Source: Tetracentron sinense (taxonomy: Eukaryota; Streptophyta; Magnoliopsida; Trochodendrales; Trochodendraceae). From it: a DNA stretch of 64,000 nucleotides. The DNA is taken from positions 1,550,001-1,614,000 of the forward strand of contig CM026553.1 of NCBI GenBank assembly GCA_015143295.1. Reading direction: 5' to 3'. The notes beneath the pieces are model-generated. The model had not been told where the DNA came from, did not search any database, and was given only the letters and a program-made list of their open reading frames with translations. Shown in pieces: positions 21,769-32,183 of the stretch; position 1 is the first letter of the stretch, and the number at the start of each line of letters is the position of its first letter. The translations under genes and the position numbers were made by a program.

Positions 21769-22901
21769 CCCAATTTTTGTGGGATTAAGGGTTTTAACAC
21801 TTTGAAAAACACATTTTGAAAGGAAAAGGGAGAGAGTTAGGTTTCCCAAAAGGGGTTTTCATTTGAGATCAAGGAGGAGCTCGATTTCTTGCCCTAGAAG
21901 CTTGGATATTCATCCCCAAGCTTGGATCTTCCTTCCATTACACCATTGAAGCTTGATGTTAGCTTCTACAAGCATCCTAAAGGTTTGGATCTTCTTCCTC
22001 AAGCCTTCTTAAGCTTGGATCGTGCATCCAAGGCAATTCTCAAGCTTCAACCAAAGTAGGTTTTGTGTACACTCTCTTATCTAGCTTTGTTATAATCCAA
22101 GTCATGAAATATGAATTTTAAATGGAGATTTCTCAAGAGTAAGGGTAACTACACTCTACTAACTAGTTTGTTGTAATTTCATAAGTAAATATACCTATTC
22201 TCTAATCTTGCTAGGATTCAACCTAGAGATAAGGGTTTTAAATTTGGAGATTTTCTCAAGGTCAATGATAAATCTATTTTTTTAGGATATTATCTTTAAA
22301 GAAAACATGATGTGGGTATGATGCTAAGGAAATAGGCTTAATAGCCAAGATTATTGTGATGTAATGCCATGAATGAAGATGTTACATGTTTTTAGGATTT
22401 TTCAAGCATACTATAGTGTTAATATGTCTTGTATGAAATCTTTAAAGTTACCTAAGTATATTGTGATGCTCACAAGCACTCCACGTACTCTATGTGTTAC
22501 ATAATTGAAGTTTTCTCATAAGAGGAAACATAAAAAAGGTTTTTCAAAAGAAAATTCATAAGAAGAACATAAGTTCATAAACATTAACAATGTCGCGCCC
22601 CAAAATACCCCCTAGGAGTTTAGGGATACTTTAGGCGTGACTATACGTACCTGCCAAACCATCCTGTCATGAACAAGATAATTACAGTACTAAAACAATG
22701 ATAATCAAAGTACGGAAGCTAAACATAAATGCGGAAGCGTAAACTAACTTTTCCTTTTCTTCTAAGATTTCCAAAAATAGTATTCAAAGTTAACATATAT
22801 ACAAAACATGTCTAAGTCTAAGGTAGACAGGCCCACCTATCAAAATACGTAAGCACCCTCTCGTACTCTCCCCTCAACAGTAGTCAAGGTACGGCCACAC
22901 G

Positions 22902-23012
22902 TCAAGGTCTCGATCCGCCTGAGACTGCAGTGGGATAGACGGCTCTCTCCTCTATGTACTCTTCCTCAACCCAAGGCTCCGGGTCGAGGGCTCCCTCAAT
23001 ACCTGCCGACAT
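22902..23012 (-). CDS. LTR micro-ORF of TekC
   Basis: 36 codons from an ATG about ten bases after the conserved hairpin. It starts MSAGIEGALDP, then the shared acidic core EPWVEEEYIEE and a variable tail. The frame agrees with TekB, TekE and TekI. Function unknown; it may be an upstream ORF in the element leader. Confidence 0.4.
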   Translation of the reverse strand: MSAGIEGALDPEPWVEEEYIEERAVYPTAVSGGSRP

Positions 23013-23309
23013 GAAAGTACGATTGAGTATGGAATACTCAGCGAGTACAAGCTACTAGCTAACCATAACAATAATGAACACAACAACAGTAATACAGTAC
23101 AACGCAGGAATCAAAGCATCACAAAAGAAATAGCATAAGACATGGTGCAATATAATCATCTTGACGTGCGTGCATGAATGCGAAAATGTCGATAAAACTC
23201 ATGCTTGGAAATCCGTTTCATATCTTGGTATGGTTTGTAGAAATCATGTATGCGTGCATGCATGAATGTCTTGTCATCATCTTGTAAACTTGCATCTTGT
23301 AACTTGTGA

Positions 23310-23580
23310 GCCAGAGGCTAGCACCCGAATCTCTCTGAGCTGCCAACCTCCTTGATATATGGTTTTCTTGTGAGCCAGAGGCTAGTACCCGAATGTCCCT
23401 GGGCTACCAACCTCCTTGACAATATGTGATTTTTATTACTTGTTTAGTTTTCTTGTGAGCCAGAGGCTAGTGCTCGAATCTCCTTGGGCTACCAACCTCC
23501 TTGACAATATGTGTTTTGGGGTTTTCTTGTGAGCCAGAGGCTAGTACCCGAATGTCCCTGGGCTACCAACCTCCTTGACA
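23310..23580 (-). repeat. TekC tandem repeat, unit about 60-80 bp with hairpin potential
   Basis: Four copies of a block reading, on the plus strand, GTGAGCCAGAGGCTAGTACC then CGAATGTCCCTGGGCTACCA then ACCTCCTTGACA. Within each, GAGG...CCTC and CCC...GGG can pair across the loop. The same block recurs in TekI (53870-54220) and twice in each TekH LTR. Confidence 0.7.
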
Positions 23581-24568
23581 TGCAATAGTTTCTTGTTGGT
23601 TATTATATGCACATGCTCTTGAAATCTCGGTTCATGCTAACATGCGTGCTCGTGTACGTGCCAATAGTGACAATCATGGGAATGAGGATAACAAAAGAGA
23701 TATTGCATTTCATTTAAATTCATAGCATATCATGCAAACATTTAGGTGATCAACATAGCATTTGGTCGAGTCATCATTTACAAGAACAATTACATAAGGC
23801 TTACATCCAATTCCTTTAAGTCATCATTTCATAGGTTAGGCATTTATCAACACATAACATACGATGTCCATTAATAGTTCATCTTCTTCTTCTTTAATGC
23901 ATATTTTCCATCCAATCACATAAGGGTAAGTTTATTATTTGTAAAATACCCATCCTTCATTTTTCATTTCTCACACCACACATATCACACATCATACATT
24001 TGGCATCCCATCGCCTCAATCCGCATTCCATACACATCCATATCCTTTTTCCTTATCTTGTTTATATTTATTGAGATGATAGAACTCATAGGGAAGGAAA
24101 GCATAATATAAAGAATCATCATATACAATAGAAAACCTAGGTTATTGTTAGGGAAAGTTAGTAGGGTGTACTAACCTTAGATCAAAGCTTGATCTTGGTA
24201 GGAACCTTGATTTGAGCTCCAACTTGAAAGGAGGAAACCTTTTCTTGAGGGAGACTTGGTTTGGGGAAGAAAACCCCCTTGAAATACCTTGGAGAATGCT
24301 GCCCTAGCTTGAGAACGAGATCCCCCACGAGCTTGAGCCTTGAACTTGAAGCAATCCAAGTTTGAGGATGATCTAGGGTTGTCAAACCCTTTGATTCCTT
24401 CTCCAATGAAAACCCTAGGTGCAAATCCCCTTCTCCTCTCTCTCTAACTCTCAAAAACCCTCTAAGTATGTTGAATAAGCCCTAAAGGCTCGGGCAAGCC
24501 TTATGCAGTAAGGATTTAACACCCGAAAGATAAAAATGCCCTTACTGAAATTTCTGCAAAAACACGAA

Positions 24569-24762
24569 GACCGAGCGATCGGTGGTTATGACCGATCGAT
24601 CGGTTGCCTACAGAGCGATCGGTGTTCTGACCGAGCGACCGGTCAAAACATGCTCTCTGGAAAATTTTCTCATACAAAATATTTAACCAGTCGATAGCCT
24701 CCGATCGATCGGTTTTGGACCGATTGATCGCTACAATGACCGAGCGATCGGTGCTCTGCATG
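24569..24762 (-). repeat. U3 palindrome array of TekC (CGATCG type)
   Basis: At least seven copies of ACCGAGCGATCGGT, ACCGATCGATCGGT, CCGATCGATCGG and variants, separated by 6-40 bp. Nearly the same array is in TekI and TekG. Confidence 0.75.
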
Positions 24763-25548
24763 TCCCGACTGTTTTGACCATATCTTTTGACTCGTTCGTC
24801 CGATTTCGACGATTTAACTTGCGTTGGATTCATCTTTCAAAAACAAACATTTTTGACGTTTTAGAATTTCTAATTTCTCCCTTATTTATTAATTAGACTA
24901 CGAGAAAGACCAATTATCTAAAACATGCTATTCATTAAGTATAGAAAAGTCCGGGGTGCTACATCCTCCCCCCTTACAAAAATTTCGCCCTCGAAATTTG
25001 GACGATACATACATGCATAAAACCATTATAAAATCTGAGAGAAGGCCAAGGTCCTAAACAAATAACTGAGGATACTTTGCTCGCACTTCGGCTTCTCATA
25101 AGAAATGCATAAGTCTAACATCGGTTACAAGGCTCACATGACTCATAAGTGCTTACAAGCTCAATGGATCATGTCTAAGATGGGTTCACAAGTCTCAAAG
25201 GATCATAAGGCTCATAAGAACTCATAAGCTTACAAGGAACTCACAAGAAGTCATAAGCTCACAAGAAACTCACAAAAACTCATAAGCTCATAAGGAAATC
25301 ACAAGAACTCATAAGCTCACAAGGAAATCACAAGAACTCATAAGCTCATAAGAACTCATAATGCATATACAAGGTGTTTTGTTTTTCACGAAAGATTAAA
25401 TTTGACAAACGATTTTCTATGATAGGTTTTAAACATGAATTTATGAATTGTATTCTTGTAAGTACTTACATTTGATATTATTGTTATTATAGCATTGTTA
25501 ACTAGTAGTTTGTACACGCTGAACATTCCATGCTCAGCCATACATTTT

Positions 25549-25635
25549 ATGTCGGTAGATCTGTTCGACATCCACAACTCCGAGCCTTGGATTGAGGAAG
25601 AGTATGCAGAAGAAGAGGTGGCTATCCCGTTATAG
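25549..25635 (+). CDS. LTR micro-ORF of TekB
   Basis: 28 codons: MSVDLFDIHNS, then EPWIEEEYAEEE, then VAIPL and stop. The ATG is eight bases past the conserved hairpin. Nearly the same peptide is in TekE (43549-43635). Confidence 0.45.
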   Translation: MSVDLFDIHNSEPWIEEEYAEEEVAIPL

Positions 25636-25944
25636 CCTTAGGAGAACAGGGATCTAGATAGGTGGCCTTATCTAGATTACTGTTGAGTGGAGAGACTATG
25701 AGGTTTCTTTTTTGTATTTTGTTAAAATAGGCATGTCAACTTCACTTTTTGAATTATGTTACTTGTAAAAACTTAGATTAATACAGTCATAGGTACAAAA
25801 GAAAATTTTAAGTTTACGCTTCCGCACTATTCTATGTTTCTACTATGTTATGCTTTGAGTGTTTTACAAGATGGTTTGATATCGGATATGACACATCACG
25901 AGCCAAAGTATCCCTAATTTTTAGGGGTATTTTGGGTCACGACA

Positions 25945-27899
25945 GTAGTTCTATAAGATAGTGTGATGAATCTCATTCAGAGAGAGTGTTGACTCTTGAC
26001 TAACATGTGAGTATATGTAGTAAATACATAATACTGAACAGGATCACTAGTAGATACCCTATGGAATACACTGTCAGATTGTATTAGGGTTATCCATTCG
26101 AAAAATTATCCTTAGACCTAAGAGGTTAACATCTTCTCAAACATCTATCTATATGGCTTTGATGTGCCAATCGGAAATGTCTAATACATAGGACTAACTC
26201 CGGGTACGTTGGGTTATGTACACAATGTTTGGAGAAGTGTGTAAACACTCAATAAGGAATCCACTACTCCTTAATTAGAGATAATGATATCAAGATGATA
26301 CTTGTTGAACTAAACTCAAAAATCCAGTACTGGTGCTTTTCGATAAAATGGTCTTTATCGAAGTTGATATTTTTCAATATAGAAGAGTATATGTATATGT
26401 GATTTCTTTTCTAATGTTTCTCCGAAAGTGTTTTGGAAGTTCAGTTCAATGAAAAAGTATTCATGAGAAAGAGTTTTATTCATAAGCTAGGGAATAGACA
26501 GTGGACTTGTTCTAATCCCGGAAGCTTATATGTGATATCGGATTGTGGAATGATTTATTTGTAAATATATTTTGAGATAGTACTTACAATCATTTCTCTA
26601 ATTTTTGGAGGTTGATCACAATGTATTAATGGACATTATTATGATTAGTGCAAGTACAAGGACTTAGATAGTATTCTATGATCCTAAAAGAATTATTGGA
26701 AAGTGTTTCCTAGCAACAAAGCCTCACCTTAAAGGTGATGAAGCACTTGGTCCCACAACCGGAAATAGGAGATCCCTTTAGATCCCACACATCAGGAACT
26801 TCTCAAGGCTTTTAATTTAATTTAAAATTAAATTAATTAATTTCTCCATGTAATTCACTATATGGTATAATGAAGTTCTTATAGGTGAAATCACATAAGA
26901 TGTGATTAAATAATGGGTAAGACCCATATGGGATTTTGATAAAGATCAAAAGGAGATAACATAAGAGGTTAAACCTCAAAAAGGGGCATGAATTTTATGG
27001 GGCCCACCTAGGGTGGGACGCCCACTTCATTCCTATATTATCTAATTAATTTGTTACTAATTAATTATCTCCTACAAAGTAGGGAATATAATAGTTGGTT
27101 ACTAATTAATAATTTCCTATTAAATAGGGAATGGATTAGTTTGTTAGTAATTGTTTGCCTATTTCCTACGGAATGGATTAGTTTGTTACTAATTATTTTC
27201 CTATTAAATAGGGAATGAATTAGTTTGTTGCTAATTGTTTCCTATTAAATAGGGAATGCATAATGTTGGTTTCTATTTTGATTAAATCCTAATTGGATTA
27301 GGATTATCATTAAAGAATTAAAAAGAGTCTAATTGGATTAGAATTTAGAAAGAGGAGTTTGACTTGAGTATAAGATAGCTAAAAGGGGAGTCTATAAAAG
27401 GGCCCCCCCATAGTGGAACGTCTACAACAACGAAGTCTTCCTCTCTCTCTCCCCCATTTTGGATGCCCACCCCTTCCCTTTAAGCGGTGTACGACCAGCC
27501 CTCCCATTATCTTCTTTTGGTTTGGTTTTGATCTTGAAGAAGATCAAGAACAATTCCTTGAATATCAAGAATAGTTCTTTGATAATCATGGTTGATTCTT
27601 TCTATATCAAGATTGAATCTTTATTGATCAAGAAAGGTTCTTGAATCAAGAAAAGAAGAAAAGATTAAAGAGTGTTGATTGGAAGGGCCATTAGCTTCCA
27701 TTGGAGAAAAGCTTAGGAGATTCAAAGAAGGTTCGTGTGAATCGACAGGAAGCTTTACACTTGAGGAGCTTTGTAAGTATGGTTTCTCACACCATGATTT
27801 AATATGATCATAAGATGACTATTGGGAAGATTTTGATTAGATCAAAATTAAGTTTGAATTAAAAAGGTTTTTAAATTTTTTTTATATTCATGTCTTTCA
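25945..27899 (+). mobile_element. LTR-X copy 2 (5' end missing)
   Basis: Aligns from about 300 bp inside LTR-X copy 1 to the shared end CTTTCA. Its start is replaced by the end of the TekB LTR. It includes many near-repeats of TTAGTTTGTTACTAATTA and TTCCTATTAAATAGGGAATG (27050-27260). No coding region. Confidence 0.65.
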
Positions 27900-28140
27900 T
27901 ATAGATATGTTAAAATCTGGTTTGTTGAACTCCATTTGCGGATCAGTCAACTTTGGAGACAACTTAGTCCATAAATAAAGTAGAAATTAGAAATTCAAAA
28001 ATGCAAGAAATGTTCCCCTTCGAAAGATGAATCCAACACAAGTTGAATCGTCAAAATCCATCAAACGAGTCAAAAGTTATGGCCAAAATACCAAAGTAGG
28101 AAAAATGAGAGAAATCAGTAAAATGGGAAAAACACAGACC

Positions 28141-28315
28141 AACCGGTCGATCGCTCTCAGGACCGATTGACCGGTAGCCTACCGCTCGACCGCTAGAAGG
28201 ACCAATCGACCGCTCGCCTATCGGTCGACCGCTATTGCACTAATTTTGTATGGGGAAATTTTTCAGAGGGTCTTTTAGACCGATCGACAGCTCGCCATGA
28301 CCGGTCAACCGCTCC
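28141..28315 (+). repeat. U3 palindrome array of TekD 5' LTR
   Basis: Units such as ACCGGTCGATCGCT, ACCGATTGACCGGT, ACCGCTCGACCGCT and TCGGTCGACCGCT. The matching array in the 3' LTR (35956-36130) differs by gain of one unit and loss of another. Confidence 0.72.
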
Positions 28316-28389
28316 TTTACGAATTTGCCTGGTTTGGTCTTTTTAAGCAGATCATTAAGGGTATGATGGTCTTTGACCATCCCCTTTTC

Positions 28390-28397
28390 TATATAAA
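28390..28397 (+). promoter_or_regulatory. TATA box of TekD 5' LTR
   Basis: TATATAAA, about 75 bp after the palindrome array; repeated in the 3' LTR at 36205. Confidence 0.6.
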
Positions 28398-29234
28398 CCC
28401 AAGTTCGTGGGTTGAGGGTTTCCAGAACCCTCAAACTTGCATTTCTGAGATTGAGAGAGAGGAAGAGAAAGAAAAGTTAGGGTTTTACTCAAGGGAGCTT
28501 GGGATTGAAGGGTGAGGTTCAACTAAAGCTTGGATTTGCATTTCAAGCAAGGATCTTCCCTATTTCAAGCTTGGAAGCTTTTCTTCAAGAGGGATCACCT
28601 CTATTGAGTTGGGGAGCTTCAATCAAGGGTTTCTTCTCTTTTCAAGGTCAGTGCCATATGCTACCCTCCTAGTTCATATTCTCTCTTTTCTTCCCTTCTT
28701 TCTTGTTTTCCTTAATAATGAATGAAATAGAAGATGGATTTTGATGTGGAAATGGATGTTTGGTGAGGGATGCCATGTGTATGTGTTATGGTGAATGAAA
28801 TGGGAAGGGTATTGTACCAATAATGAACACACATGCATGTTGTGAAAATAAACCCATCTAGAAAAGCATGGTATAGGCTTTAACCAATAATGTACACACC
28901 ACATGTTTGATGAAATGCTAAGGTCAAGAAAATGAATTATAAACCAAGAAAGGCATGACTTAAAGTATATGGAAATTGCTAGGGTGTATGATAGTATGAT
29001 TAGTTGTTTCCTCTAACGGCATGAATAATTACTTGTTGACATTAATGTTATTCTATATATTGTTGAATCCCAATTGTCATATTTAATTCCAAGATTAAAG
29101 TATGTACACGATTTCACGAGCACGACATGCATGACATGGTTTACCGGTGTTTTTCAAGAATAAGGGTTTTAGATGTAGGACATATCTTACGATATGTTTT
29201 GCTTCGCTGTTGACAAGAATAAGTGTATTTCATT

Positions 29235-29420
29235 TAAGTAGGGGTCTCCCCTCCCTCACAAGTTGTATTTCATTTAATGAGGGGTCTCTCCTCCCTCGCA
29301 AGTGCATTTTATAGAAAAGAGGGGCCTCTCCTCCCTCGCAAGTTGGATCTCAGTTAAAGAGGGTTCTCCCCTCCCTCGCAAGTGCATATCATTGAAAAAG
29401 GGGTCTCCCCTCCCTCCCAA
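29235..29420 (+). repeat. GAGGGG hairpin repeats, TekD 5' LTR
   Basis: Five tandem units of about 40 bp. Each holds GAGGGG, a three-base loop (TCT or CCT) and CCCCTC or CTCCTC, followed by CCTCGCAAGT. Substitutions in the arms mostly keep pairing, including through G-U. The 3' LTR has six units (37054-37280). Confidence 0.82.
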
Positions 29421-30430
29421 GTTTATCTTATAAGTTGCATGAGTATGATTAAATTCCTAGCAAGCAAGCATGACTTGACACGCATGACAGACATCACAGG
29501 TTTTCAAGCATGAAATGAGTATTTCAAGTTAAGTCAAATACAAGATGATTTCAGGAGTTTTAATATCGGCCTGAGCTTTGGACTCTACCCCAGTAGATAG
29601 GCACGGAGCTTGAAAAGGTTCCCGTTCTTCATTTCCTTCTTCTAGAATCCAAGGGGCCCTATCTATTAGTTTAGTCAAGGGGAGCGAATCGAGGTTAATC
29701 GCAGTGATGAAGATGATAGGAGAACTATCATCGAAGGGGAGAATGAAGGGAATACCAGAGCCAGGGTCTCCATCACACTTCGAGCCAGGCAAAATATTGA
29801 GCCGGTGCAGGATCCACTTCTCCTGTTTGGTTCTTCTTTACCCTTCCCAAAGTCCGACTTCAATATGATACAAGCATGAACTATAAACTGTTTACTTTTC
29901 TCATTAATTATATGAACTGCTTCTTGCTTTACTCTATTATTATTATGCTATGACTGTTGGTTAGTATTTGGTACCCGCTGAGTATTCTATGCTCAACCGT
30001 ACTTTTATGTCGGGAGATGTTAGTGGAGCACCCACTCCCCTCCTTTTGACATTTGTGCTCCCGGTCCATGGGAGAAAGAGGAGTACGTCGAGGAGGTCCC
30101 TACTGAGGAGCCTCATGTAGAAGGCTACTATTAGGTGGTAGATTCTAGGTGAGCGTGGGTGAATGTGAGAGATTATATTCAGGTATTTTGTGGGCAAGGC
30201 CGCACCTTCTTTTGTTGATTACATTTTTTACAAACTTGGATCATGTATATACTTAGAGGTTTGGTTAGACTTCCGCTGTGCTATGTTAATTAAGTTTCCA
30301 CTTTTATATCTTCTTTTGTATATGCTCCGAGTGTTTTGCAGGATGGTTTGTTAAGTATGTCACGCAAGTCATGATAAGTTGTCCAAGATTCACTCTAACT
30401 CCTAGGATGGGTTTTGGGTCGCGACAGAAG

Positions 30431-30442
30431 TGGTATCAAAGC
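30431..30442 (+). other. Primer binding site (tRNA-iMet type), TekD
   Basis: TGGTATCAAAGC, four bases after the LTR end, complementary with one change to the 3' end of plant initiator tRNA-Met (TGGTATCAGAGC). This fixes the LTR boundary and strand. Confidence 0.85.
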
Positions 30443-30778
30443 TTAGGCTTTAGGTCTTTAAGGTCACTTAGAATCTGGTACCACGGCTTGACAAGAGCAT
30501 ATTTCAGGAAGCAAGTTCGGAAGGAAGTAAGTCGGAAGCGAGTCATATTCCAAGTGTGAGACTAAACTGTAATCTTAGTCTAAAATGGTTGTTTTAACCA
30601 AGTACGAGTCTTAGAAATGCTAGAACACTATATCTATTATGTATACACCGATGGGTATGATGCGATGTATATTAGTATTATGCAACTAATACTACTTGAA
30701 TGATTGTGAATTGAAATTATGATAAATTGTGGTTCCAAGTTAGACTCATGTGGTGCTATTGTTCTCAGGACGTTAGTC

Positions 30779-32041
30779 ATGAGGCGGGGTACACGGGGTC
30801 GCGGACCACACACTAGAGCTTCCTCTGCTTCTCGGGATGAGGATGAGCAGTCGGACCTCTCTCAGGTCTTAGGCTCTATTGTGGAGACACTAGCCATATT
30901 GGCGGCTAGACAGACTATTCCATCATCGACGGCACCTACCCCACCGCCTGCAGCTCCAGTACATCGCACAGCTAGGGTTGAGGCATTTCGGAGACTGAGG
31001 CCTCTAGCATTCCATGGGAGTGTGGACCCTCTTGTTGAGGAGGCTTGGATCCTCCAGTTGGAGAAGATATTTGTGGTCCTCTCGCCGACAGAGGAAGAGA
31101 AAGTGGCATGGGTTGTTTCATGCTAGAGGGTGAGGCACACCATTGGTGGTTGTCTGCCTTGAGGACTCGAGAGTTGACCAGGTAGGGTCAACCATGGACT
31201 TGGAGCAAGTTCACGGACATGTTTTACAAGAAGTATTTCCCGGTTGGAGCTCAGGAAAAGAAAGAAAGAGAGTTCATCAACCTCGAACAGGGTTCAATGA
31301 CTGTGGCTGCTTATGAGGCCAAGTTCTAGGAGCTCTCGAGATTTATGACCCATATGATCGCCATTGAGGCGATGAAGGTAAGGAGGTTTGAGCAAGGGCT
31401 CAGAGACATCATCATGGAAAGAGTCTTGACTTTCAGGCACACCACTTAGCCCGAGGTAGTGGACAAGGCCTTGTTGATTGAGACCAATTCTGAGGCTGTG
31501 TCTAAGAAGAGAGATTTGGCAAGATTCCAATCCAGCAGTTCAGCACCTCCAAAGAGGCGAGCCCGGACTGGCCCTTATCAGTACACATGGCCAGCACCAC
31601 CTCAGTATGCATGGCCAGCACCACCACAGAGGCCATCTTATACTCCTCCAGCCCCACGACCATACATGCCACAAGTACAACGACCTCAGGCTCTTCCGGC
31701 CCCACGGCCCGTTGTACCTCAGGCAATGAGGTATGCTTCACCTCCGACCTACTCATATGAGGTCTGTACGTCTTGCGATCGAAGGCACCCGGCAGGAGAT
31801 TACCGGAAGGCATCGGGTGGATGTTTCCACTGTGGTTACCAGGGCCACTTGATCAGAGATTGCCCTAGTCGCTATTTCCCAGGCCAGTCACAGGGGATTA
31901 GGCCCCTAGCACGTCCAGCTGGATCATACCAGGCATCCTCCCAGCTTGCACGGTCTGCACCTCTGCCTCGCCAAGCAAACCAGGGGCGAGTATTTGCTTT
32001 GACAGAGGGTGATGCACTTGCATCTGATGATGTAGTGCAAG
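30779..32041 (+). pseudogene. gag: TekD gag (capsid and nucleocapsid), disrupted
   Basis: The structural polyprotein that would form the virus-like particle. It starts MRRGTRGRG; the capsid part includes AWILQLEKIF, YKKYFPVGAQEKKE and MTVAAYEAKF; a Pro-rich stretch follows; the zinc knuckle CFHCGYQGHLIRDC (CCHC) is intact at about 31823-31864, preceded by a degenerate knuckle. Damage: a one-base loss near 31110 (after KVAW) and stops at about 31183, 31327 and 31447. TTGTTCTCAG, acceptor-like, ends ten bases before the ATG, and the same sequence precedes gag in TekG and TekH. Confidence 0.88.
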
Positions 32042-32183
32042 GTACGAGCTTAAAGTTATCCAATTGTCCACGATTGTCATGTTATGCCTTATCTTTTTGT
32101 ACATATATGGTATGTTATATTTATATATACCTATATATATACGCTGTTGATGCATGGATTGACTTAGCTAGTTACAATTTCAG
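32042..32183 (+). other. Intron between gag and protease in TekD
   Basis: 142 bp, donor CAAG|GTACGA, acceptor TTACAATTTCAG|GAAC, T/A-rich. Its removal joins the gag end (DDVVQ) to the start of the protease (GTLLVNE) in phase. As 142 is not a multiple of three, unspliced RNA would stop at 32200. TekG has CAAG|GTACGC at the same place in gag. Confidence 0.65.

Larger units (their letters stand above)
22591..25099 (-). mobile_element. TekC: truncated Tekay element (3' LTR plus end of pol) nested in TekB
   Basis: LTR 22591-24963 (minus strand, TGTAGCACCCC start at 24963, ...GGGGCGCGACA end at 22591), preceded on that strand by a polypurine tract (24964-24975) and the last codons of pol, ending KYPQLFV then stop (about 25045-25065). 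The rest is missing; TekB resumes at about 25100. It has a U3 palindrome array (24569-24762), a donor-like GGTTAGTACACCC (about 24175), a tandem hairpin array (23310-23580), the conserved hairpin and a micro-ORF. Confidence 0.82.
21028..25944 (+). mobile_element. TekB 3' LTR, interrupted by TekC
   Basis: Begins TGTAGAACCCC after the polypurine tract and ends GGGTCACGACA. Without the insert (22591 to about 25099) it is about 2.4 kb, like the TekD LTR. It has a U3 with two GTCGACG motifs (21668-21700), TATAAATA (21761), a donor-like GTAGGT near 22055, a tandem CTCATAAG/CTCACAAG region (25190-25360), the conserved hairpin (about 25512-25545) and a micro-ORF. Confidence 0.85.
27905..30426 (+). 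mobile_element. TekD 5' LTR (first ~130 bp missing)
   Basis: Matches the TekD 3' LTR from its position 35722 onward; the initial TGTAGAGCCCC part is absent. It ends GGGTCGCGACA followed by GAAG and the PBS. It carries a palindrome array (28141-28315), TATA (28390), donor-like AAG|GTCAGT (28645/28646), five GAGGGG hairpin repeats (29235-29420), the conserved hairpin (about 29976-30004) and a frameshifted micro-ORF (ATG 30007). A segment of about 290 bp (about 29562-29850) has no counterpart in the 3' LTR. Confidence 0.88.

Noticed and set aside
29672-29874. Open acidic frame in the extra segment of the TekD 5' LTR as a captured host exon
   Set aside because: About 65 codons with no similarity I recognise and no splice context; kept only as an unexplained insertion.
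30431-30442. tRNA gene at the PBS
   Set aside because: Only 12 bases match initiator tRNA-Met and they lie at an LTR edge; this is a primer site.
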